A stretch of 64,000 nucleotides of DNA from G051903925 sp051903925 (GCF_051903925.1 NZ_CP173678.1:3286001-3350000), one strand, 5' to 3'; counted from the first letter of the stretch, positions 8,578 to 17,112 are shown. Notes: generated by a model from the sequence alone, not told the origin. Numbers and translations: made by a program.

Positions 8578-9795
8578 CTATTCCGCGGCCTTGGCCAGCG
8601 TGTCTGCGAAGGGCAGGCGGGCGGTCGGATCGGCCTCCCGCGGCAGGCCCAGCACGCGCTCGGCAATGACGTTCTTCAGGATCTCCTGCGTGCCGACGCC
8701 CAGCGTCACGGCGGGACTGAACCAGAAAGCATAGTCCCAGTCGTCGAACATGCCGCCCATGCCCTTCTTTTCCGCTCCCAGCTTTTCGGCCTGGGAGGGG
8801 AAGGGGGGCTCACCCTTGAGCAGGCCGGCGGGTCCCTGGGCCGCCTTGGCCAGTTCCACCACCTTCTGCCCATGGGGTGCCGCGATCATCTTGCGGATCG
8901 CCGCTTCCGGCCCCGCGGCGCGCGCGTTGAGCCGATCGCTGAGCGAGCGGTAGGAGAGCAGGCGCAGGATCTCGCCCTCGACATAGAGCTGGGCCGCCTG
9001 GTCCTTCACGACCGGATCAGCCAGCGCGCCGATCTCGTGCAGGCCGTCGACCAGTTCGCGGGCGGACGGGCCGCCGCCCCAGATGGCGCCCGGCTTGGAC
9101 AGGGCGATGCGCTCGGTCTGGAGCTGGCTGGTCGCCAGTTCCCAGCCCTGGCCCTCCCGCCCCAGCAGGCGGTCGGCGGGGACGATCACCTCGTCCAGCA
9201 GGACCTCGTTGTATTCGTTCTCGTTGCCCGACAGGTCGATGATCGGGCGGATCTGGATGCCGGGCCAATCCATGTCGACCAGGAACATGGACAGGCCGCG
9301 ATGCTTGGGCGCGCTGGCATCCGTGCGTGCGACGAGCACGCCGACCTTGGCCTTGTGGGCCAGGGAAGTCCAGATCTTGCGCCCCTTGACCACGTAGTGC
9401 TCGCCCTCGCGCCGGGCGGTCGTGCGCAGCGCGGCCAGGTCGGAGCCGCCGGACGGCTCGCTGAACAGCATGCACCACAGTTCTTCGAGGGCCAGGGCAG
9501 GGGGCAGGAAGCGCTCCTGCTGCACCCGCGTGCCATGGGTCAGCAGGGACTGCGCGCAGTTGTTGACGGCAACCGGGTTGACCAGGTTGGGCGCCAGGAT
9601 GCCGGCGCGCTTCAGCTCCTCGTCGATGATGATCTGAAGCTCGGGCTCGGCCGCCAGGCCCCAGGGGCGCGGCCAGTGGGGCACGACGAAGCCAGCGTCG
9701 CGCAGTTCCGCGCCGGACGGCCTGGGATGCGCGGCGAACCAGGCGCGAACCTCTTGCCGGCGGGGATCGTCCTCGGCGGGCAGGTCGAAATCCAT
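8578..9795 (-). CDS. Acyl-CoA dehydrogenase (first gene of the reverse catabolic operon)
   Basis: FAD-dependent acyl-CoA dehydrogenase of 405 residues. It has the segments ELWCMLFSEPSGGSDLAALRT and GRKIWTSLAHKA typical of the larger member of paired bacterial acyl-CoA dehydrogenases. Start chosen at an ATG preceded by a strong Shine-Dalgarno (GGGAGGAGAGG) and matching the common MDFDL-type N-terminus, instead of an in-frame start 54 bases upstream. It heads a four-gene operon with a second dehydrogenase, a CoA transferase and a TetR regulator. The promoter probably lies in the palindromic region at 9860-9910. Substrate unknown. Confidence 0.9.
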   Translation of the reverse strand: MDFDLPAEDDPRRQEVRAWFAAHPRPSGAELRDAGFVVPHWPRPWGLAAEPELQIIIDEELKRAGILAPNLVNPVAVNNCAQSLLTHGTRVQQERFLPPALALEELWCMLFSEPSGGSDLAALRTTARREGEHYVVKGRKIWTSLAHKAKVGVLVARTDASAPKHRGLSMFLVDMDWPGIQIRPIIDLSGNENEYNEVLLDEVIVPADRLLGREGQGWELATSQLQTERIALSKPGAIWGGGPSARELVDGLHEIGALADPVVKDQAAQLYVEGEILRLLSYRSLSDRLNARAAGPEAAIRKMIAAPHGQKVVELAKAAQGPAGLLKGEPPFPSQAEKLGAEKKGMGGMFDDWDYAFWFSPAVTLGVGTQEILKNVIAERVLGLPREADPTARLPFADTLAKAAE

Positions 9796-9868
9796 GGCCT
9801 CTCCTCCCTCTCGGTCGGGGCGCTCTTGCCACGGCGCCCGCGTTGTCATCCGTGCAGAGGAGCTTTGT

Positions 9869-9881
9869 TGAACGCCGTTCA
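9869..9881. promoter_or_regulatory. Perfect 13-bp palindrome, candidate TetR operator
   Basis: TGAACG-C-CGTTCA, upstream of the acyl-CoA dehydrogenase operon. On the minus strand a TTGACG (-35-like, 9884-9889) lies just upstream of it, so the palindrome would sit in the promoter spacer, a classic repressor position. The operon's own last gene is a TetR regulator. Confidence 0.5.
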
Positions 9882-9896
9882 GGCGTCAACCGCAAA

Positions 9897-9910
9897 CGAA
9901 CGCATGTTCG
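9897..9910. promoter_or_regulatory. Second inverted repeat with the same half-site
   Basis: CGAAC-N4-GTTCG, 15 bases from the preceding palindrome and sharing its GAACG/GTTC half-sites. Two adjacent related palindromes suggest cooperative repressor binding or a second overlapping promoter. No other element was recognised from here to 10011. Confidence 0.4.
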
Positions 9911-10014
9911 AAAAAAAGGTCAGTCCAATGGTCGAGGGCCGAAAAAAGGGCCCTGCCGGTGGGAAGGGCCCGGTACGCCCCAGGCCAGGGGCGGAGGGTG
10001 GAGGGGTGGTTCCA

Positions 10015-10130
10015 GATGCTTCGAGACGCGTCGCGTTCCGCGCCGCTCCTCAGCATGACGCCGTTGTTTTATCTGAACTATTTTCCACGGTCGTCATCCT
10101 GAGGAGGGCCGCAGGCGCGCCCGAAGGATG
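10015..10130. repeat. Palindromic intergenic repeat, family A (copy 2)
   Basis: Begins GATGCTTCGAGACG and ends CCCGAAGGATG, with internal CTCCTCAGCATGACG and CGTCATCCTGAGGAGG arms. Bases 10012-10078 are identical over 67 bp to 10213-10279, so copies 2 and 3 arose by local duplication or very recent spread. Confidence 0.85.
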
Positions 10131-10174
10131 CTGATGCTGCCCTTTACACACAGAACAAGGGCTCAGCAGGCCAG

Positions 10175-10200
10175 CGCCGCTAGGCCGCCTGCTGGCGGAG
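10175..10200 (-). pseudogene. 26-bp remnant of the P450 gene 3' end
   Basis: These 26 bases match 10416-10441, the last codons and stop of the cytochrome P450 gene, with a single mismatch (TAG stop retained). It is not a gene; it is the scar of a duplication that copied the P450 tail together with the adjoining repeat. Confidence 0.7.
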
Positions 10201-10215
10201 TGTGGACGGGGGCCA

Positions 10216-10395
10216 GATGCTTCGAGACGCGTCGCGTTCCGCGCCGCTCCTCAGCATGACGCCGTTGTTTTATCTGAACGATTCTCCACGCCCGTCATCC
10301 TGAGGAGGGCCGCAGGCCCGTCTCGAAGGATGGGCCATCAGCACTCTCGGCCCGTCCTTCGAGGCTGCGCTTCGCTCCGCACCTCAGGCTGAGGT
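10216..10395. repeat. Composite palindromic repeat, family A (copy 3)
   Basis: Two overlapping palindromes. The first (10216-10332) is the twin of copy 2. The second (about 10293-10395) pairs CATCCTGAGG with CCTCAGGCTGAGG and CTCGAAGGATG with CGTCCTTCGAGG. It sits just downstream of the P450 stop and may act as its transcript end. Confidence 0.8.
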
Positions 10396-10420
10396 CGCGA
10401 GAGGCACGAGGAAATCGCCG

Positions 10421-11668
10421 CTACGCCGCCTGCTGGCGGAGGGTGTAGCGGATCGGCATGCGCTTCAGGCCGCTGACGAAGCTGGCTTCCGTCCAGGCGG
10501 GCTCCCCCGCCAGTTCGATGTGCTCGATCCGGGCCAGAATTTCGGCGAACAGGGCCTTGATCTCCAGCTTGGCCAGATGCTGGCCCAGGCAGAGATGGGC
10601 GCCATAGCCAAAGGCCAGGTGCCTGTTGGGCGAGCGGTCGATGCGGAAGGCGAAGGGATCGTCGAACACGTCCTCGTCCCGGTTGCCGGACCAGTAGCAC
10701 ATCATCAGGTTGTCGCCCTTGGCGATCTTCTTGCCGTTCAGGACATAGTCCTGTGTCGCGGTGCGGAAGAAGTGCTTCACCGGCGTCACCCAGCGCAGCA
10801 TCTCGTCGACGGCCGAGCCCAGCAGTTCGGGCTGGCGGCGCAGCTTGTCCATCTGGTCCGGATTCTGCAGCAGCGCCAGCAGGCCGCCGGTCGTGGTCGA
10901 ACTGGTCGTGTCATGCCCGGCAACCGCGATGATGACGTAGTAGCTCAGCGCCTCGAACTCGCTGATCGGCTCGCCATTGATCGTCGCGTTGGCGACCACG
11001 CTGGCGACGTCGTCGGTGGGGTTCCGGCGGCGGTCCTGCAGGACGTTGCGAAAGTACGCGAACAGCTTCTGCTGCGTGTCCAGGTTGGTCCCGTCACCCT
11101 CGGAATCGGGGTCCTGCGGCCCGAAATTCTCCTGCGTCAGCTTCAGCATCAGGGGCTCGTCCTCAGGCGGCACGCCCAGGATCTGCATGATGACGCGCAA
11201 GGGGTACCAGACGCCGACGTCCTTCACGAAGTCGCAGGCCCCATTCATGCCGACCATGCGATCGACATATTGCCGGGCCAGGGCATTCACGCCGGCCTCG
11301 AGCTTGCGCACGTTGGGCGGCATGAAATAGGCGTGGGTCATGTTGCGGTAGCCGCGATGGTCCGGGTTGTCCATGCTGACCAGGGTGCGGAAGACCATGC
11401 CGCCTTCGCCCATCGCCTCGGCCACCTTGCGCTCGATGTCGATCGGGCTGAGCACCGTGCGGGGCTCGTTCAGGAACAGGTCGTTCTGGCGCTCGACCTC
11501 CATGATGTCGGCGTGTTTCGACACGGTCCAGAACGGGCGATAGCCCGCGGGCTCGGTCCAGTGGACCGGATCCTCGCGCCGCAGCTGGGCGAACACCCGG
11601 TGGTAGGTGTCCTCGTTCGCATAGGATTTCGGATCGGCGATCGCGTCGTCGAGGGGCCCTGCCATCAT
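10421..11668 (-). CDS. Cytochrome P450 monooxygenase
   Basis: Soluble bacterial-type P450 of 415 residues that would hydroxylate a hydrophobic substrate. The heme-binding loop FGYGAHLCLG carries the proximal ligand C360. The I-helix oxygen-activation motif AGHDTT has D253-T254, and the K-helix ExxR is E289-R292. There is no transmembrane anchor. Two ATGs (11666-11668 and 11663-11665) follow the Shine-Dalgarno GGGAGGAG closely, so the start could be the second. It is divergent from an acyl-CoA synthetase across a 139-bp gap that contains an inverted repeat. That pairing suggests terminal oxidation of a side chain, then CoA activation. Redox partners are not encoded here. Confidence 0.93.
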   Translation of the reverse strand: MMAGPLDDAIADPKSYANEDTYHRVFAQLRREDPVHWTEPAGYRPFWTVSKHADIMEVERQNDLFLNEPRTVLSPIDIERKVAEAMGEGGMVFRTLVSMDNPDHRGYRNMTHAYFMPPNVRKLEAGVNALARQYVDRMVGMNGACDFVKDVGVWYPLRVIMQILGVPPEDEPLMLKLTQENFGPQDPDSEGDGTNLDTQQKLFAYFRNVLQDRRRNPTDDVASVVANATINGEPISEFEALSYYVIIAVAGHDTTSSTTTGGLLALLQNPDQMDKLRRQPELLGSAVDEMLRWVTPVKHFFRTATQDYVLNGKKIAKGDNLMMCYWSGNRDEDVFDDPFAFRIDRSPNRHLAFGYGAHLCLGQHLAKLEIKALFAEILARIEHIELAGEPAWTEASFVSGLKRMPIRYTLRQQAA

Positions 11669-11716
11669 CTCCTCCCGCTTTGTGGTGGGCCGGCGCCATG
11701 GGTTGCGGCTGGCGTC

Positions 11717-11735
11717 CGGCTTGGATACTAAGCCG
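11717..11735. promoter_or_regulatory. Inverted repeat between divergent P450 and acyl-CoA synthetase genes
   Basis: CGGCTT-N7-AAGCCG, perfect 6-bp arms, in the 139-bp divergent intergenic region. A shared operator for both genes is plausible. No matching regulator can be named. Confidence 0.35.
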
Positions 11736-11807
11736 ACGACACCCTAAAGCAGGGCCTGCGGCCCCGCAAATCACGTATTCTGTTCACGCATTCCCGGGGG
11801 CCAGCCG

Positions 11808-13352
11808 ATGCATCCTTACGTTCACGCCGCCAGCACGCCGGACAAGCCGGCCTTCATCATGGCCTATAGCGGCGAGACCGTGACCTATGCCGAGCTGGAG
11901 GACCGCTCGAACCAGTGCGCCCAGCTGTTCCGGTCCCGCGGCCTGAAGCGCGGCGATGCGATCGCCGTGATGCTGGAGAATCATCCCCGCTATTTCGAGA
12001 TCGTCTGGGCCGCACAGCGGGCCGGCCTCTACTTCACCTGCATCTCGTCCAAGCTGACGGCGGGGGAGGCGGCCTACATCATCAAGGATTGCGGTGCCCG
12101 GATCGTCATCACCAGCGCCTCCCTTGGGGCGGCGGCGACCGAGCTGCCGGCCCTGGTGCCGGGCGTCACGCTGATGATGGTCGATCCGGCGACGCCGCCC
12201 TTCGAGAGCTATGAGACGGCGCGCGACGCCATGCCCAGGGCACGCATCGCGGACGAAAGCGCGGGTGCCGACATGCTCTATTCCTCGGGCACGACGGGCC
12301 GGCCCAAGGGGGTGAAGCGACCGTTCCCGGCCGATCCCGCGATCGACGCCCCCACGACGCTGACCACGCTGGCCAGCCTGCTCTATGGCTTCAAGGCGGA
12401 CGACGTCTATCTCTGCCCGGCGCCGCTGTACCATTCGGCCCCGCTGCACTGGAGCATGTCGGTGCAGAAGTTCGGCGGCACGGTCGTGGTGCTGGAGAAG
12501 TTCGATCCCGAATTCGCGCTGAAGACGATCCAGGACCGCAGGATCACGATCTCCCAATGGGTGCCGACGCATTTCGTCCGCCTGCTGAAGCTGCCGGAGG
12601 ACGTGCGCGGAAAGTACGATCTGTCGAGCCTGCGCGTCGCGATCCACGCCGCCGCCCCGTGCCCCGTGCCGATCAAGGAGCAGATGATCGAGTGGTGGGG
12701 ACCGGTCATCTATGAGTACTACTCGGGCACCGAGGGGTTCGGCTTCACCGCCATCGATTCCAAGGACTGGCTGACGCACAAGGGCTCGGTCGGGAAGGCG
12801 TTCCCGATTTCCGAGCTGAAGATCTGTGGCGAGGATGGCGAGCCGCTGCCCCCGCGCCAGGAAGGTGTCGTCTACTTCGCCGGCGGGCCGCAGATCGACT
12901 ACCACAACGATCCGGGCAAGACGGCAGAGGCGCGGAACAAGCACGGCTGGTCGACGCTGGGCGATGTGGGCTGGGTCGACGAGGACGGGTACCTGTACCT
13001 GACCGACCGCAAGAACTTCATGATCATCTCCGGCGGCGTGAACATCTATCCGCAGGAAATCGAGAACCTGCTGATCACGCATCCCAAGGTGGCGGACGTC
13101 GCCGTGGTGGGCGCGCCCGATCCCGAGATGGGGGAGAAGGTCGTGGCCGTGATCCAGGCGGCACCGGGGATCGAGACGGGTCCAGCACTGGCGGAGGAAC
13201 TGTCCACCTTCGCCCGGGCCAACCTGTCCCACGTGAAGGTGCCGCGGCGCATCGACTTCATGGAGGAACTGCCCCGCCACGCGACCGGCAAGCTGTACAA
13301 GCGCCTGATCCGCGACGCCTATTGGGGCAAGACCGACGCCAAGATCGTCTGA
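11808..13352 (+). CDS. Acyl-CoA synthetase (AMP-forming, FadD-like)
   Basis: Adenylate-forming ligase of 514 residues that activates a carboxylic acid to its CoA ester with ATP. Motifs in order: the phosphate-binding loop YSSGTTGRPKG near residue 160, YYSGTEG near 305, the hinge region around YLTDRKNFMIISGGVNIYP near 400, and the C-terminal catalytic lysine in the GKLYK segment near 500. It has no signal peptide. It is divergent from the P450 gene and followed after 4 bases by the glycerate-kinase gene. Probable substrates are medium-size or ring-containing acids from the neighbouring pathway; the exact substrate is not readable. Confidence 0.9.
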   Translation: MHPYVHAASTPDKPAFIMAYSGETVTYAELEDRSNQCAQLFRSRGLKRGDAIAVMLENHPRYFEIVWAAQRAGLYFTCISSKLTAGEAAYIIKDCGARIVITSASLGAAATELPALVPGVTLMMVDPATPPFESYETARDAMPRARIADESAGADMLYSSGTTGRPKGVKRPFPADPAIDAPTTLTTLASLLYGFKADDVYLCPAPLYHSAPLHWSMSVQKFGGTVVVLEKFDPEFALKTIQDRRITISQWVPTHFVRLLKLPEDVRGKYDLSSLRVAIHAAAPCPVPIKEQMIEWWGPVIYEYYSGTEGFGFTAIDSKDWLTHKGSVGKAFPISELKICGEDGEPLPPRQEGVVYFAGGPQIDYHNDPGKTAEARNKHGWSTLGDVGWVDEDGYLYLTDRKNFMIISGGVNIYPQEIENLLITHPKVADVAVVGAPDPEMGEKVVAVIQAAPGIETGPALAEELSTFARANLSHVKVPRRIDFMEELPRHATGKLYKRLIRDAYWGKTDAKIV

Positions 13353-13356
13353 CGCG

Positions 13357-14640
13357 ATGGTAGCGGCCCCGGGCCCCTGGACGGACGCCGCGGCGCGGGC
13401 GGCCCTGCGCCGCATCTTCGATGCGGCCGTGGCCCAGGCGGAGCCGGGGGCGGCGGTGCGGCGTCACCTGCCGCCCAGGCCCAGGGGACGCTGCGTCGTG
13501 GTCGGGGCGGGCAAGGCGTCGGCCGTGATGGCGGCGGCGCTGGATGCGGCCTGGCCCGATGTCGACCTGGGCGGGGTGGTCGTCACGCGGTACGGCCATG
13601 CCGTGCCGGCGGGCCGCGTCACGATCCTGGAGGCGGCGCATCCCGTGCCGGACCAGGGCAGCCTGGAGGCCGGGCGGCGCATCCTGGACGCCGTGCGGAG
13701 CCTGGGGCCGGACGACCTGGTTGTGGCGCTGATCTCCGGCGGGGCATCGGCGCTGATGGTGCAACCGGCCGCCCCCCTGAGCCTGGCCGACAAGCAGGCC
13801 GTCAATCGCGCCCTGCTGGCGAGCGGGGCCGCGATCGGCGAGATGAACGCGGTCCGCAAGCACCTGTCGGCGATCAAGGGCGGTCGCCTGGCCCAGGCGG
13901 CGGCCCCGGCGCGGGTGGTGACGCTGGTGATCAGCGACGTGCCCGGCGACGATCCGGCGGCGATCGGCTCCGGTCCCACCGTCGCCGACCCCACGACCTG
14001 GACCGATGTCGCCTCTATCCTGGAGCGGCGCGGCATCGTCCTGCCAGCCGCTGCAGCCGACGTGGCGGCGGCTGGCCAGGAAACGCCCAAGCCCGGCAGC
14101 CTGGACGAGGACGTGCATATCGTGGCGGCGCCGGCGCAGTCGCTGGCGGCGGCGGCCGACGCAGCGCGGGCGCTGGGCCTGACGCCGTTGATCCTGGGCG
14201 ACGCGCTGGAGGGCGAGGCGCGCGAGGCGGGCACCCTGATGGCCGGCATTGCCCGCTCGGTCCGGCGCCACGGCCAGCCGGTGGCGGCACCGGCCGTGCT
14301 GCTGTCGGGTGGCGAGACGACGGTCACGATCGGGCCGGAGGGCGCGGGGCGCGGTGGGCGCAATACCGAGTTCCTGCTGGCCCTGGCCGTTGCCCTGGGG
14401 GGCGAGGCCGGGGTCTGGGCCATTTCCGGCGACAGCGACGGCATCGACGGGACCGAGGATGCGGCCGGCGCCCTGGTCACGCCGGACACCCTGGCCCGCG
14501 CGGCGGCGGCCGGGCTGGAGCCCCGGCGGGCCCTGCGCGGCCATGACAGCTATGCGGTGTTCGACGTCCTGGGCGATCTTGTGCGGACCGGACCGACGCT
14601 GACCAATGTCAACGACATCAGGGCGATCATGATCGCTTGA
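13357..14640 (+). CDS. Glycerate 2-kinase, MOFRL family
   Basis: Protein of 427 residues with an N-terminal DUF4147-type domain (GAGKASAVMAAALD near 50, LISGGASALM near 127) and a C-terminal MOFRL domain (GGETTVTI and GRGGRNTEFLLALA near 325-350). Family members phosphorylate D-glycerate to 2-phosphoglycerate; older annotation often calls them hydroxypyruvate reductase (TtuD). It starts 4 bases after the acyl-CoA synthetase stop, so the two share a transcript. A direct metabolic link to the catabolic genes is not obvious. Confidence 0.85.
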   Translation: MVAAPGPWTDAAARAALRRIFDAAVAQAEPGAAVRRHLPPRPRGRCVVVGAGKASAVMAAALDAAWPDVDLGGVVVTRYGHAVPAGRVTILEAAHPVPDQGSLEAGRRILDAVRSLGPDDLVVALISGGASALMVQPAAPLSLADKQAVNRALLASGAAIGEMNAVRKHLSAIKGGRLAQAAAPARVVTLVISDVPGDDPAAIGSGPTVADPTTWTDVASILERRGIVLPAAAADVAAAGQETPKPGSLDEDVHIVAAPAQSLAAAADAARALGLTPLILGDALEGEAREAGTLMAGIARSVRRHGQPVAAPAVLLSGGETTVTIGPEGAGRGGRNTEFLLALAVALGGEAGVWAISGDSDGIDGTEDAAGALVTPDTLARAAAAGLEPRRALRGHDSYAVFDVLGDLVRTGPTLTNVNDIRAIMIA

Positions 14641-14653
14641 TGCCTTTATCTCC

Positions 14654-14738
14654 CCGCTCGCCCCCGCGAAGGTGGGGACCCAGAGCGACCAGCGCTGCGC
14701 CTGCAGCCCTGGATCCCCGCCTTCGCGGGGTTGAGCGG
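14654..14738. repeat. Palindromic intergenic repeat, family B (copy 2)
   Basis: 85-bp palindrome: CCGCTCGCCCCCGCGAAGG at the left, CCTTCGCGGGGTTGAGCGG at the right. It occupies the gap between the glycerate kinase and the VIT1-like gene. Confidence 0.85.
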
Positions 14739-14764
14739 GATCTCTTGCGTGGCCAGGATCTGAC

Positions 14765-15469
14765 ATGCCCACACGCCGTCGCACGCACCGCGAGAGCCAT
14801 TACATCACCCGCATGGGCTGGCTGCGTGCCGCCGTGCTGGGCGCCAATGACGGCATCGTTTCGACCGCCAGCCTGGTGCTGGGTGTGGCGGCGGCGGGTC
14901 CGGCGCCGGGCGACGTGCTGGTGGCGGGGGTGGCCGGGCTGGTTGCGGGCGCCCTGTCGATGGCGGCGGGCGAGTACGTGTCGGTCAGTTCGCAGGCGGA
15001 TTCGGAAGCGGCCGACATCGCGCGGGAGAAGCGCGAACTGCGCGACGACCATGCGCACGAGCGGCTGGAACTGGCCGGCATCTATCGGGCGCGCGGCCTG
15101 ACCCCTGAACTGGCACTCCAGGTCGCGGACCAGCTGATGGCCAAGGATGCGCTGGGCGCCCATGCCCTGGACGAACTGGGCATCACACTGCACAGCCAGG
15201 CCCGGCCCTTGCAGGCTGCCGCCGCCTCGGCCGCTTCGTTCGCGGTGGGGGCGGCGCTGCCCTTGCTGGCGGTGGCGGCCAGCCCCGCCGCCTGGATGCA
15301 GGCGGTCGTCGCGGCCTCTGCCCTGCCGTTCCTGGCCGGCCTTGGCGCGCTGGCCGCGCGGGCGGGCGGGGCACCGGTCGGTATCGCCATGCTGCGGGTC
15401 ACCTTCTGGGGCGCCATCGCCATGGCCGCAACCTCCGCCATCGGTGCCCTGGTCGGGACGGCGGTGTAG
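14765..15469 (+). CDS. VIT1/CCC1-family metal transporter
   Basis: Integral membrane protein of 234 residues resembling vacuolar iron transporter family proteins, which move Fe2+/Mn2+ out of the cytosol in exchange for protons. The N-terminus has the family signature LRAAVLGANDGIVSTASLVLG in the first helix and SMAAGEYVSVSSQADSE in the second, followed by an acidic helical metal-binding segment (about 75-115, rich in E, D and H) and three further hydrophobic segments. Five membrane spans are predicted by eye, as in the family. It is flanked by repeats on both sides and stands alone as a transcription unit. Confidence 0.85.
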   Translation: MPTRRRTHRESHYITRMGWLRAAVLGANDGIVSTASLVLGVAAAGPAPGDVLVAGVAGLVAGALSMAAGEYVSVSSQADSEAADIAREKRELRDDHAHERLELAGIYRARGLTPELALQVADQLMAKDALGAHALDELGITLHSQARPLQAAAASAASFAVGAALPLLAVAASPAAWMQAVVAASALPFLAGLGALAARAGGAPVGIAMLRVTFWGAIAMAATSAIGALVGTAV

Positions 15470-15492
15470 GACCTGCATTTGAAAGGGCCACC

Positions 15493-15592
15493 CTCATCCT
15501 GAGGAGCGTCGAAGACGCGTCTCGAAGGATGGGCCGGCAGTGCTGGTGGCCCAACCTTCGGGGCTACGCTTCGCTCCGCACCTCAGGATGAG
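15493..15592. repeat. Palindromic intergenic repeat, family A (copy 4)
   Basis: Arms CTCATCCTGAGG and CCTCAGGATGAG with inner GTCTCGAAGGATG and CAACCTTCGGGG. It lies between the convergent VIT1-like and SelO genes and probably ends both transcripts. Confidence 0.85.
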
Positions 15593-15633
15593 GTGGTCAA
15601 GGTACTGGAGACGGCAAACCGAGCCTGCGATCC

Positions 15634-17112
15634 CTAGGTGCCGCAGAAGGTCTGGTAGACGCGGGAGTCGGGGTCGGGCGCCTCGGCATAGCGGGCGTTG
15701 TCGGGCTGGTCGTCGAACGGGTGCTGGACGACCGCCAGCAGCGCCTCGAAGGGTGCGAAGTCGCGGTGTTCCACGGCCGCGGCCAGGGCTTCCTCCACCC
15801 GGTGGTTGCGCGGGATATAGGCGGGGTTGGTGGCGCGCATGGCGGCGCGGATCGCTTGGCGGCTCTGGGGTTCCTGGGCCAGCCGCTGGCGCCAGGTGAC
15901 GGCCCAGGCGTCGAAGGCGGTCGGGTCCAGGAACAGGCCGCGCACCGGCTCGTCATGGTCCGGGCCCTGGACCGCGTCGGCCAGGCGGCGGAAGGCGAGC
16001 GTGAAGTCTACCTGGTTCTCGACCATCGCGGCCAGCAGGGCACGGACCAGGTCCTGGTCGCCGGGCTGGCCGTCGCTGAGACCGATCTTGCGGCGCAGGC
16101 CGTCGTGATAGGCAGACTCGAACGCCGGGACGAAGGTGTTCAGGCTCTCCTCGGCCAGCTTTATCGCGGTCGGCTCGTCCTCGTCCAGCAAGGGCAGCAG
16201 CGTCTCGGCCAGGCGGGCAAGGTTCCACTGGGCGATGCGCGGCTGGTTGCCATAGGCATAGCGGCCGCCCTGGTCGATCGACGAGAACACCGTCGCCGGG
16301 TTGTAGGCGTCCATGAAGGCGCAGGGGCCATAGTCGATCGTCTCGCCCGCAATCGACATGTTGTCCGTGTTCATGACGCCGTGGATGAAGCCGACCAGCA
16401 GCCAGTGCGCGACCAGCCGCGCCTGCGCGGCGATCACCGCCTCCAGCATCGCGCGGATGGGGTGCTCGGCCTGGGCCGCGTGGGGGTAGTGGCGGGCGAT
16501 GACGTGCTCCGCCAGCAGGCGCACCCCCTCCGCGTCGCCCCGAGCGGCGAAGAACTGGAAGGTGCCGACCCGGATATGGCTGGAAGCGACGCGCGTCAGG
16601 ACGGCACCGGGCAGTTCCGCCTCGCGATAGACCGGCTGGCCGGTCATGACCGCGGCCAGCATGCGCGTGGTCGGAATGCCAAGCGCCGCCATCGCCTCGC
16701 TCACCAAGTATTCGCGCAGGACCGGGCCAAGGGCCGCGCGACCGTCGCCCCGGCGGGAGAAGGGGGTGGGACCGGAGCCCTTCAGCTGGATGTCGCGGCG
16801 GATGCCCTGGCGGTCGACCACCTCGCCCAGCAGCACCGCGCGGCCGTCGCCCAGCTGGGGCACGAAATTGCCGAACTGGTGGCCGGCATAGGCCATGGCA
16901 AGCGGCTCCGCCCCCTCTGGCACCTGGCTGCCCGACAGGACGGCGACGCCTTCGTCGCTGGCGAGCCAGTCGGCATCCAGGCCCAGGCTTGTCGCCAGCG
17001 GACGATTGATGCGCACCAGGCTGGGCTGGGCCACCGGCGTCGGCGCGATGCGGGCATAGAACCGGTCCGGCAGGCGCGCATAGGAATTGTCGAACGGGAA
17101 GGGCAGCGTCAT
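15634..17112 (-). CDS. selO: Protein adenylyltransferase SelO (YdiU family)
   Basis: Pseudokinase-fold enzyme of 492 residues that AMPylates Ser, Thr or Tyr residues of target proteins. Recognisable segments are AYAGHQFGNFVPQLGDGRAV near 75, LKGSGPTPFSRRGDGRA near 110, and the metal-binding MNTDN and TIDYGPCAFMD segments near 245-265. The protein ends CGT: the cysteine third from the end matches the position of the selenocysteine or cysteine near the C-terminus of the family. Start chosen at the ATG giving the family N-terminus (FPFDNSYARLPDRFY). It is divergent from pncB and shares its 176-bp upstream region. In other bacteria SelO acts in redox stress. Confidence 0.92.
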   Translation of the reverse strand: MTLPFPFDNSYARLPDRFYARIAPTPVAQPSLVRINRPLATSLGLDADWLASDEGVAVLSGSQVPEGAEPLAMAYAGHQFGNFVPQLGDGRAVLLGEVVDRQGIRRDIQLKGSGPTPFSRRGDGRAALGPVLREYLVSEAMAALGIPTTRMLAAVMTGQPVYREAELPGAVLTRVASSHIRVGTFQFFAARGDAEGVRLLAEHVIARHYPHAAQAEHPIRAMLEAVIAAQARLVAHWLLVGFIHGVMNTDNMSIAGETIDYGPCAFMDAYNPATVFSSIDQGGRYAYGNQPRIAQWNLARLAETLLPLLDEDEPTAIKLAEESLNTFVPAFESAYHDGLRRKIGLSDGQPGDQDLVRALLAAMVENQVDFTLAFRRLADAVQGPDHDEPVRGLFLDPTAFDAWAVTWRQRLAQEPQSRQAIRAAMRATNPAYIPRNHRVEEALAAAVEHRDFAPFEALLAVVQHPFDDQPDNARYAEAPDPDSRVYQTFCGT

